DNA from: Paludibacteraceae bacterium
Lineage (GTDB): Bacteria; Bacteroidota; Bacteroidia; Bacteroidales; Paludibacteraceae
NCBI GenBank assembly: GCA_023227695.1
Contig: JALNVE010000138.1
Location: 1 to 8,393, forward strand
Direction of reading: 5' to 3'
Length of the DNA: 8,393 nt
A model generated the notes under the pieces. The model saw only the letters and a list, made by a program, of their open reading frames with translations, did not search any database and was not told the origin of the DNA. The first letter of the stretch is position 1. Each line of letters opens with the position of its first letter. Positions 1 through 8,000 of the stretch are shown here, piece by piece. The position numbers and the translations under genes were made by a program.

Positions 1-4
1 CTGA

Positions 5-36
5 TTTGAGCGGATTATTTGAAACGAATGATTTTG
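5..36 (+). promoter_or_regulatory. Probable Bacteroidota-type promoter for the esterase/GH5 gene
   Basis: A TTTG at 5-8 is followed after 20 bases by TGATTTTG at 29-36. This matches the Bacteroidota primary sigma factor pattern (TTTG near -33, 19-21 bases, TAnnTTTG near -7) with one mismatch (G for A at position 30). It predicts transcription starting near 42-46, giving a leader of about 15-20 bases before the ATG at 61. It also argues against the in-frame starts at 19 (TTG) and 28 (ATG), which would lie upstream of the transcript start. The sequence before base 1 is not visible, so another promoter further upstream cannot be excluded. Confidence 0.45.
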
Positions 37-60
37 GTGTCAATAATAAGGAAATCGCTC

Positions 61-3039
61 ATGCAAAAATTAATTACATGCTTATTTGCCCTTCTTTTAA
101 CGTTGGGTATGGTCCATGCTCAGGTGGATCCAAATTTTCATATTTATGTATGTTTTGGTCAGTCTAACATGCAAGGAAATGCTACTCCTGAAGATCAGGA
201 TAAGCAAGGCATCGACGACCGTTATTTAGTGTTGGAATCCATGCCCGACGGCTGTTGGCACAATGGCGGAAAATGGACGCAATGGCGTAAGGCTGTTCCT
301 CCTCTTCTATGTTCTGGCGGATTGGGCGTTACCGATTACTTCGGTCGTGAGATGGTGAAAAACGCAAAGTCAAATGAACGTGTTGGAATCGTTATCGCTG
401 CTTCTGGTGGTTGTGACATACGCATGTTCTTGAAAAACGGATACCAAGGTGACTATGATCATTGGCATTATGTCCCAGAGAAATACTATTCTAATGGTGG
501 TTATGCCAGCGGATATGCAATGGGCTATCAATGGTTGCTCGATCTTTGCAAAGAGGCTCAGAAATCTGGTGTGATCAAGGGCTTCCTTCTTCACCAAGGT
601 GAGACAAATAATGGTCAGAAAGAGTGGTTGGATTGGGTTTCGACCATCATCGACGATCTTCATAAAGATCTTGGTTTGACAGAACGTCTTCCGCTTTTGG
701 CTGGTGAGATGGTAAGTCAGGAAGTGGGGGGTGCTTGTTGGTATCACAATTCTGTGATTGCTCAGTTGCCGTCAAGGGTTCAAAATTCATACGTGATCTC
801 TTCGGCAGGCCTTGATGATAAGGGTGACGGATTGCACTTAACCGCTGCTTCTTACCGTACATTCGGTGCTCGTTACGCAGCAAAGATGTTGGAAGTTCAG
901 AAAGAGACTCCTAATGTCGCGTCTTTCGGTTGTACGCCTTCTTTGCATGTGGATGGTAGAAACTTGAAAGATACACAAGGTAATACGGTTGTACTTCATG
1001 GTGTGATGGATACGCCGAACCCATACTTTAATAATTGGCGTTGGGGATTTGCTGCTCCTTGTGATGATAGAAGTGTTGATACTTGCCGTAAGTATTTCGG
1101 CAAATTGTTTGATGCTATCACGGATACAGAACAGGGTGCTTATTGCAATGTCTTCCGTTTGCATCTTGATCCATGTTGGACAAATGCGGATGGTGCTAGC
1201 GTAAGTGGTGAGACTGATATCAGTGCATTCCAAGAGGCAAAATTGCAGAAGTATTTGGAGTCCTTGTTTGTTCCATTGGCTGAGGATGCAAATGATCACG
1301 GAATGTACGTGGTGATCCGTCCTCCTGGTGTTTGTCCAGAGGAAATCAGAGTAAACGGCGATTATCAGAAATACTTGATGACGGTATGGAACGTCGTTTC
1401 TAAAAATAAGATTATTCAAGAAAATTCAGGTCGTATCTTCTTGGAGTTGGCCAACGAGCCAGTCCGTTGTTATGACGCGAATGGTGTAGAGAGCGGACAG
1501 GCAGATAATGTGCTACGCGATTTCTTCCAACCAATTGTAGATATGATCCGTAATAATGGATACGATGGTATCCTTTGGATTCCTGGTACAGGTTGGCAGT
1601 CGCAATATGGCAATTACGCTAAATACCCAATTACGGGCGATAACATTGGTTATGCCGTTCACGTTTACCCAGGATGGTACGGAAATGACGATAACAGTTA
1701 TAGCGCACAGAGCTTTATTGATAACTTCAAGAAACAAGTGCCAGTTGTAGAGACCAACCCTATCATTGTTACAGAGTGTGACTGGTCTCCTGGTACTCCG
1801 GATTTGGATGCAAATGGTAATTACCAATATAACTGGGATCAGACCATCAAGACGAAGAACCTCGGAACGTGGGGTACTGCCAGTACATCTAAGTGGGGAT
1901 CTGCATTCAAGGCGATGAAAGACCATTACGGAAACATCTCTTTGACATTGACTGGTACTTCCGATTATGTGGATGTGGACATCTACTTGAAAGAGGGTAG
2001 GGTTACTCCTGCATTCGACGGAAATCCAGAGGGATGTGGTAAGGCTTGTTTTGACTGGTATGCTGAATATGCGAAGACAAACATACCTGCTTGTGGAGGA
2101 TTGGGTGTATCGTTGAAGAGTTCAGCTACAGAATTAATTACTCCTGCAACATTGACACTGACAGCTAATGTATCTTCTGATGCTGCTGCAGTTAAGAAGG
2201 TTGAATTCTATAACGGAACAGAGAAAATCAGTGAGGCAACCTCTTCTCCATACGAGTTTGTTTGGAAAGATGTCCCTGCTGGAAAATATTCATTGACAGC
2301 TGTAGCATTTGATGCTGACGGAAACGAGGCGACTTCTCAACCTGTTGCTGTTGTCGTAAATGTACCTCAAGTTCCTTATTCAGGTGAAGCGGCTTCCATT
2401 CCAGGAAGAATTGAGGCTGAGAATTATGACCTTGGTGGTGAAGGTTTCGCTTATCACGATTCGGATGATAAGAATGAAGGAGAGTCTTATCGTGAAGAGG
2501 GAGTGGATATCGAGGGTGATGATGCTTTGGGTTACAAACTCGGTTATACCTTGACCGATGAGTGGTTGGAGTACACCGTAGATGTGAAAGAGGCAAAAAC
2601 TTACGGTTGGAAGGCTTCTGTTTCGTCAGGATTGGAAGGTGCTGCCTTCCGTCTATATATGGATGATGTTGAGATTACTGATAAGATTGAAGTGCCTCAA
2701 GGTGAGGATTGGCAGACTTATACCACTATTACAGGTGAGACTTCTGTATTGACAGCAGGTAAGCATGTGATGAAGATTTCTGTTGAGGGTGCTTACTTCA
2801 ATTTGGATTATATTGAATTCTTGGGTAATGTTACCGATGCAACTGACGTAACTTCAAATAAGGGTCTCTATGCATCAGGTATTTATAAAGTATTTAAGAT
2901 AACGGGAGAATGTATTGGCCAGGTTTCTGTGAATGGAAACGGCTTCTTAGGAGAAGAGGCAAATCCTATTCTTTCCGTAAAAGGAATATATATTTTGAAG
3001 GCAATCGATAACGGACGTGTTTATCGAATTGTCCGATAA
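61..3039 (+). CDS. Secreted multidomain enzyme: CE6/SASA-type carbohydrate esterase + GH5 glycoside hydrolase + Ig-like + CBM6 + sorting-type C-terminus
   Basis: This 992-residue exported enzyme probably acts on acetylated plant cell-wall glycan. Residues 1-20 form a signal peptide ending VHA before Q21, which is why I start at 61 rather than at 19 or 28. Residues about 25-280 are an SGNH-type esterase of the CE6/sialate O-acetylesterase (SASA) family: GQSNM with nucleophile Ser35, HQGETN at 178-183, and a DGLH block with Asp256 and His259. Residues about 290-680 are a GH5-like (clan GH-A) barrel: FRLHLDP with Arg366, LANEPV with acid/base Glu466, AVHVYPGW with His534, and IIVTECDW with nucleophile Glu572. 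About 682-768 is an Ig-like domain (VEFYNGTEKI). About 776-922 is CBM6 (EAENY at 785-789, WLEYTV, LDYIEF). About 937-992 resembles a type IX secretion sorting tail (GIYILK ... VYRIVR). The gene has its own terminator and no visible SusC/D partner. The polysaccharide (xylan, mannan or glucan) and the GH5 subfamily cannot be named from sequence alone. Domain calls are firm for the esterase, GH5 and CBM6, and weaker for the tail. Confidence 0.93.
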   Translation: MQKLITCLFALLLTLGMVHAQVDPNFHIYVCFGQSNMQGNATPEDQDKQGIDDRYLVLESMPDGCWHNGGKWTQWRKAVPPLLCSGGLGVTDYFGREMVKNAKSNERVGIVIAASGGCDIRMFLKNGYQGDYDHWHYVPEKYYSNGGYASGYAMGYQWLLDLCKEAQKSGVIKGFLLHQGETNNGQKEWLDWVSTIIDDLHKDLGLTERLPLLAGEMVSQEVGGACWYHNSVIAQLPSRVQNSYVISSAGLDDKGDGLHLTAASYRTFGARYAAKMLEVQKETPNVASFGCTPSLHVDGRNLKDTQGNTVVLHGVMDTPNPYFNNWRWGFAAPCDDRSVDTCRKYFGKLFDAITDTEQGAYCNVFRLHLDPCWTNADGASVSGETDISAFQEAKLQKYLESLFVPLAEDANDHGMYVVIRPPGVCPEEIRVNGDYQKYLMTVWNVVSKNKIIQENSGRIFLELANEPVRCYDANGVESGQADNVLRDFFQPIVDMIRNNGYDGILWIPGTGWQSQYGNYAKYPITGDNIGYAVHVYPGWYGNDDNSYSAQSFIDNFKKQVPVVETNPIIVTECDWSPGTPDLDANGNYQYNWDQTIKTKNLGTWGTASTSKWGSAFKAMKDHYGNISLTLTGTSDYVDVDIYLKEGRVTPAFDGNPEGCGKACFDWYAEYAKTNIPACGGLGVSLKSSATELITPATLTLTANVSSDAAAVKKVEFYNGTEKISEATSSPYEFVWKDVPAGKYSLTAVAFDADGNEATSQPVAVVVNVPQVPYSGEAASIPGRIEAENYDLGGEGFAYHDSDDKNEGESYREEGVDIEGDDALGYKLGYTLTDEWLEYTVDVKEAKTYGWKASVSSGLEGAAFRLYMDDVEITDKIEVPQGEDWQTYTTITGETSVLTAGKHVMKISVEGAYFNLDYIEFLGNVTDATDVTSNKGLYASGIYKVFKITGECIGQVSVNGNGFLGEEANPILSVKGIYILKAIDNGRVYRIVR

Positions 3040-3090
3040 AACCAAGCATTTATTGTGTATTAGTGGTTTGTGAGTGTAGTTTTTTGTTTT

Positions 3091-3126
3091 CAAGAGGCAA
3101 CTTCGTGAAGATGTTGCCTCTTTTTT
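3091..3126 (+). terminator. Intrinsic terminator after the esterase/GH5 gene
   Basis: AAGAGGCAAC (3092-3101) pairs perfectly over 10 bp with GTTGCCTCTT (3113-3122). The 11-base loop contains a small secondary CTTC/GAAG pairing, and the 3' arm runs straight into a run of T (3121-3126). This is a textbook Rho-independent terminator about 50 bases after the stop codon. It separates the polysaccharidase from the metal-efflux operon. Confidence 0.88.
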
Positions 3127-3225
3127 ATGTTCAATTGGATCAAATGCAAACCTCTGTGTTTATAAATGGACATAAATTATTAATTGTTCATATTAATGTT
3201 ATTTTGTATAATTAAATATCTGATT

Positions 3226-3247
3226 AGAAACGTTTTCTCTATATTTG
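3226..3247 (+). promoter_or_regulatory. Probable promoter -7 box with adjoining small palindrome, upstream of the metal-efflux operon
   Basis: TATATTTG at 3240-3247 is a perfect match to the Bacteroidota TAnnTTTG -7 element and lies 23 bases before the ATG at 3271. The expected TTTG near -33 (about 3215-3220) is absent. Just upstream is AGAAA-CGT-TTTCT (3226-3238), a short inverted repeat with 5-base arms, placed where a regulator could contact the promoter. A weak -33 with a palindrome beside the -7 box would suit an activated or repressed, metal-responsive promoter, but this is inference. No regulator gene is visible in the window. Confidence 0.4.
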
Positions 3248-3270
3248 TAACTTGTAAAACAAAAGATAAC

Positions 3271-3690
3271 ATGGTTAAACGCAATTTTTCCATATCATTT
3301 GTAGCTTTTGCCGTTGCTATTCTGATGATGCTGACGCTTCTTCCGCATCATCACCATGGCGATGTTGCCTGTGTGGAGATAGAACGATGTGAAGCAGACA
3401 ACGCCGTAAACGATATTCATACTGATCATCACGATGAAGAGAGTGGTCGCCAGACCGATGAAAGCGAATGCTTCCTCTCTACACGCAATTATGAGGTGAT
3501 AAATCATCATTTCTCTTTCGACCATAAGTTTGTTATGCCATCTCTGATGGCCTTTCTTTCGGCTGATTTATTTCTTGTCTCTTCTGTTAAAGTCTTGGTA
3601 ACTGACGATGCCTCAGATGAATATCATATATATTATAAATCTGCTTTATTAAAGTCTACTCACTCTTTCCGAGCCCCTCCTGTGGCTTGA
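3271..3690 (+). CDS. Small exported His-rich protein (PHHHHG type, DUF6769-like) leading a metal-efflux operon
   Basis: A 139-residue protein with a hydrophobic N-terminal segment (residues about 8-24), read as a signal peptide or membrane anchor. Immediately after it comes PHHHHG (25-30), then a stretch rich in His, Asp, Glu and Cys: Cys34, Cys40, His50, a DHHDEE run at 52-57, and Cys67. The C-terminus ends FRAPPVA. This layout is what I recall for the Bacteroidota family annotated DUF6769, which often sits beside RND metal pumps; the family number is from memory. The frame continues upstream to 3184, but the ATG at 3271 gives a normal signal sequence, follows an A-rich leader and lies downstream of the -7 box, so it is preferred. 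The residues suggest periplasmic metal binding, perhaps as a chaperone or buffer feeding the adaptor and pump. No biochemical role is established here. Confidence 0.82.
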   Translation: MVKRNFSISFVAFAVAILMMLTLLPHHHHGDVACVEIERCEADNAVNDIHTDHHDEESGRQTDESECFLSTRNYEVINHHFSFDHKFVMPSLMAFLSADLFLVSSVKVLVTDDASDEYHIYYKSALLKSTHSFRAPPVA

Positions 3691-3854
3691 TTATCCATAA
3701 AAGAATTTTTTATTCAAGATTTTAGTTGTTCGGAGTATTCTTCGATCCAACTTTCGTTGCTCGTATCTCGTCTTTGATGCTAGCTTATAATGCATTAATG
3801 CTTCGAGAAACGCTTAATGAGCAACCATCTCATTTCATTTTAAACAGGATAATT

Positions 3855-5048
3855 ATGGCAAATTTGATAGTTAGATTTTTGGCATTGGCCGTTGTTGCTG
3901 TTCTCTGTGGAGCTTGCAATAGGTCGAACCATGCAGATGAAGATGCTCACTCTTGTGAGACATCATTGAATGCTTCTACAGAGCATGAACATGAAGGAGA
4001 AGAGAAGGCTGAGGCAGCTCATTCGGAAGAAATCATCTTTACACCCGAGCAGGCATCTGCCTGCAAATTGGAGATGGAGGAGGTGAAACCTGCCGATTTT
4101 CAGCAGGTAATCAAGACAAGCGGACAGGTGCTTTCAGCCTCAGATAATGAGGTGACCATTGTCTCGTCCATCAATGGGGTGATTGATTTTTCCAAATCGG
4201 TGATGACAGAAGGTGTTGGCATTGCTGCGGGTCAGTTGGTGGCTACCGTCTCTGCTCGAAAAATGGCAGAAGGAGATCCGTTGGTCAAGGCGGAGGCCGA
4301 GTATGAGGCTGCCCGTTTGGAGTATGAACGAAATAGAGGTTTAGTGGCTGACAAGATCATCTCAGCAAGGGAGTTTGAACAATCTAAGTTACAATATGAG
4401 AAGACCAAGACAGCTTACGAGGCTCTCTCGGGAAGTGGATCTTCGGCAGGAATCCGAATCCAATCACCTATGTCAGGTTTTGTTAAGAGCCGTTTGGTAG
4501 GTCAGGGTGAATATGTATCTGTTGGTCAGCCGTTGATGGTGTTGACCAAGAACCGTCGTCTGCAGCTTCGTGCGGATGTCTTGGAGAAGTATTTCAACAA
4601 ATTGAAGGGCGTTCATGGTGCCAACTTCAAATTGGCATACGGCGATAGCGTTTTCCGCCTAAGCAGTTTGAACGGCAGACTTCTCTCTTTTGGAAAGACA
4701 ACTTCCGAGAACTCATCGTTCGTGCCCGTCATCTTCGAGTTCGATAATGTGGGCGATGTGGTACCAGGTAGTTTTGCTGAAGTTTATCTGCTCTCCACCC
4801 TACGCAAGAATGTGATCTCTGTGCCCAAGGCTTCGCTGATGGAGTCGCAAGGCATCTACTACGTCTTCGTGAATGTAGACAAGGAGGGCTATCGTCGTCA
4901 GGAGGTGAAGCTAGGACAGTCTGATGGTTGTCGTGTCGAGATCCTTGCAGGATTGAACCCTGGCGACCGAGTAGTGACACATGGTGCTATGCAAATTCGT
5001 TTGGCTTCAGCCTCTGCGGCTATTCCAGCTCATTCGCACCAACATTGA
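3855..5048 (+). CDS. RND efflux periplasmic adaptor subunit (membrane fusion protein, CusB/HlyD type), lipoprotein
   Basis: A 397-residue adaptor that would bridge the inner-membrane RND pump to an outer-membrane channel. The N-terminus has a hydrophobic stretch ending LCGAC, so Cys21 is the likely lipidated residue; Cys at the -3 position of the lipobox is atypical. A His/Glu-rich segment follows (about 26-58, containing EHEHEGEE). Residues from about 60 run FTPEQASACKLEMEEV, then a barrel-sandwich half (TSGQVLSASDNEVTIVSS). An alpha-hairpin spans about 141-193, and the second lipoyl half follows (IQSPMSGFVKSRLVGQGEYV). After the beta-barrel, the C-terminal domain carries the typical GLNPGDRVVTHGAM and ends HSHQH. 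The frame is open back to a TTG at 3726, but that extension has no family resemblance and would bury the lipoprotein signal, so I use ATG 3855. It follows the His-rich gene by 164 bases without a terminator or convincing promoter and precedes the pump by 42 bases, so one operon is likely. Confidence 0.92.
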   Translation: MANLIVRFLALAVVAVLCGACNRSNHADEDAHSCETSLNASTEHEHEGEEKAEAAHSEEIIFTPEQASACKLEMEEVKPADFQQVIKTSGQVLSASDNEVTIVSSINGVIDFSKSVMTEGVGIAAGQLVATVSARKMAEGDPLVKAEAEYEAARLEYERNRGLVADKIISAREFEQSKLQYEKTKTAYEALSGSGSSAGIRIQSPMSGFVKSRLVGQGEYVSVGQPLMVLTKNRRLQLRADVLEKYFNKLKGVHGANFKLAYGDSVFRLSSLNGRLLSFGKTTSENSSFVPVIFEFDNVGDVVPGSFAEVYLLSTLRKNVISVPKASLMESQGIYYVFVNVDKEGYRRQEVKLGQSDGCRVEILAGLNPGDRVVTHGAMQIRLASASAAIPAHSHQH

Positions 5049-5090
5049 TGTGTGGTTTGAAAATGTTTTCTCACTTAGAATTGTTGATTT

Positions 5091-8000
5091 ATGCTAAATA
5101 AGATAATAGGATTTTCACTTCATAACCGTTTGGTGGTCTTGATCGGATCGGTTCTGCTTTTGTTGGGTGGCTTGTACATAGCCATGACGATGGATGTGGA
5201 TGTGTTTCCTGACCTCAATGCACCTACGGTTGTGGTTATGACGGAGGCCAACGGTATGGCTGCCGAGGAGGTGGAACGTTTGGTGACCTTCCCGATAGAG
5301 ACCTCCGTGAATGGTGCAACCGATGTGAACCGTGTGCGTTCATCCTCTACCAACGGATTCTCTGTGGTTTGGGTTGAGTTTGATTGGGGTACGGATATTT
5401 ATATTGCCCGTCAGATTGTCTCCGAAAAGTTGGCTATGGTAGGTGAGAGCTTGCCGGCCGGTGTGGGTAAACCTACGCTGGGCCCGCAGTCGTCCATCTT
5501 GGGCGAGTTGATGATTATCGGCTTACAGTCGGACTCTGTCCCGATGGAGGAGCTTCGTACCTTGGCCGACTGGACTATCCGTCCGCGTCTCTTAGCCATG
5601 GGTGGCGTGGCGCAAGTAGCTGTGCTGGGTGGTGACATACGCGAGTATCAGGTGCTCCTGAATCCTGAACGTATGCGTTATCTGAACGTCTCGCTGGACT
5701 CGGCGATGATTGCTCTCCGTGCGATGAACCAGAACGTTTCGGGAGGTGTGCTTTATGAGTACGGAAACGAGTACATTATCCGTGGCGTCTTGTCGTCCAA
5801 CGATGTGGAGGAACTGCAGAAGGCGGTGGTGAAACAGAACAACGGTGTGCCTGTACTTTTGGAGAATATTGCGGAGGTAAAGGTTGGCTCGAAATCGCCT
5901 AAGTTGGGCATAGCCTCTTATCGAGGCAAACCAGCTGTGCTGCTCACCGTAACGAAACAACCCAATACAAGCACGAAAGAGTTGACCGATCGTATCGATG
6001 CATCCTTGGCTGATTTGCAGCCTACTTTGCCAGCCGGCGTTCGAATGTCTACGGATATTTTCCGCCAGTCTCGTTTTATTGATAACTCCATAGGTAATAT
6101 ACAGAAGTCGCTCTTTGAAGGCGGACTTTTCGTTGTGGTAGTTCTCTTTTTCTTCTTGATGAACGTTCGTACAACGGTCATTTCCCTTGTTACGATTCCT
6201 TTATCTATCTTGGTCTCTGTCCTTGCGCTCAAGTTGATGGGCTTTACCATCAATACGATGAGTATCGGCGGTATGGCTATTGCCATTGGTTCGTTGGTAG
6301 ACGATGCCATTGTGGATGTGGAGAATGTTTACAAACGTCTGCGTGAAAATCGTCAGAAACCGGAGGCAGAGCGAGATTCTCTGCTGCATGTTGTCTTTGA
6401 GGCCTCGAAGGAGGTTCGTCTCCCCATTTTGAACTCCACCTTTATCATCGTGGTGAGTTTCGTGCCGCTCTTTTTCCTTTCGGGAATGGAGGGCCGAATG
6501 TTGATTCCGTTGGGTGTAGCCTTTATCGTTGCGCTGTTTGCCTCTACGGTGGTAGCTCTGACGCTGACTCCTGTGCTGTGCAGTTATCTGTTGGGTAAGG
6601 AGAAATCGGAGGCTTTGCAGAAAGAGCCTTTTGTGGTGCACCATTTGAAAAATTGGTACCGAAGGGCTTTGTCGTGGGCTTTTGACCACTCGAAAGCGGT
6701 TTTGATGACGACCTTTGGCGCGTTGGCGGTTGTGTTGATCGTCTTCTTTAATTTAGGAAGGAGTTTCTTGCCTTCGTTCAATGAGGGTTCGTTCACGATT
6801 AATGTGAGTACTTTGCCGGGTGTCTCGTTGGAGGAGTCGGACAAGGTGGGCCGAATGGCGGAAGAGATTCTGTTGACTGTTCCCGAAATCCAGACGGTAG
6901 CGCGTAAAACAGGTCGTGCAGAGTTGGATGAGCATGCCTTGGGCGTGAACGTTTCGGAGATAGAGGCACCGTTTGAGTTGAAAGAGCGTTCGAAGGACGA
7001 AGTTTTGGCGGAGATTCGCACAAAGATGAAAACGCTTCCGGGCGTGAATGTGGAGATTGGTCAGCCTATCACTCACCGCATGGATGCAATGCTTTCAGGA
7101 ACGAGGGCAAATATTGCCATTAAGATTTTTGGTGCTGATTTGAATCATCTTTTCCGTTTAGGTAATGAGGTGAAAAAATCGATAGCTGATGTAGAGGGAG
7201 TTGCTGATTTGACGGTCGAGCAGCAGGTCGAGCGTCCGCAGTTAAAGATTATCCCTAAAAGGGAATTATTAGCAAAATATGGCATCACTCTCTCTGAGTT
7301 TTCAGAGTACGTCCGCGTCTTGTTGGGTGGTGAAGTCGTTTCGCAGGTCTATGAGGGCGACCGTACTTTCGACCTTACCGTGAAGGTGATGGACGACCGT
7401 CGTGACGGAATACAAAAGATAAAGGAGTTACTGGTCGATGCAGGAGACCGCAAAGTTCCGTTGGGTTATGTGGCAGATGTTATTTCGGCTTCGGGTCCAA
7501 ATACAATCAACCGAGAGAATGTGTCTCGTAAGGTGGTTGTTTCTGCGAATGTTTCTGAACGAGACTTGCGTAGCGTGGTGAACGATATCCAGTCGCGCAT
7601 AAAGGAGCGTGTCGATCTTCCTGAAGGTTATAGGGTAGAGTATGGCGGACAGTTTGAGAGTGAACAGTCTGCTTCGCGCACGTTGCTGCTGACCTCCATT
7701 TTCTCGATTTTGGTTATCTTCTTGTTGCTGTATAACCAGTTCCGTGACGTGAAACAGTCGGCGGTGATTTTGCTCAACCTCCCGTTGGCCTTGATTGGCG
7801 GTGTTTTAACCGTGGCTATTACGGGTGGTGTGATCAGTATTCCATCCATCATCGGTTTTATCTCTTTGTTTGGAATTGCGACCCGTAACGGTATATTGTT
7901 GGTAGACCGATACAATGAGTTGTGCAAAGAGGGCGTTTCGCTTCATGAGAGCATTATGCATGGTTCGTTGGATAGATTGAATCCGATTGTGATGACAGCC

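Noticed and set aside
19..60. Longer start for the esterase/GH5 gene (TTG 19 or ATG 28).
   Set aside because: It would put 11-14 polar and basic residues before a normal signal peptide and would start upstream of the predicted transcript start.
838..1419. Long open frame on the - strand inside the GH5 region, and similar antisense frames within the pump gene.
   Set aside because: They lie opposite clear domains with conserved catalytic residues, and their translations show no recognisable motifs; they are frame shadows.
3184..3270. Longer N-terminus for the small His-rich protein.
   Set aside because: The extension crosses the -7 box and AT-rich leader, and ATG 3271 already gives a complete signal sequence.
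3697..3713. Hairpin of ATAAAA with TTTTAT after the small protein gene as a terminator.
   Set aside because: The stem is only A/T pairs and too weak to be an intrinsic terminator.
3726..3854. N-terminal extension of the adaptor from TTG 3726.
   Set aside because: It has no family resemblance and would bury the lipoprotein signal ending at Cys21.
3691..3854. Remnant of a TolC/CusC gene between the small protein and the adaptor.
   Set aside because: I see no recognisable outer-membrane factor residues in the frames I read, so deletion remains speculation.
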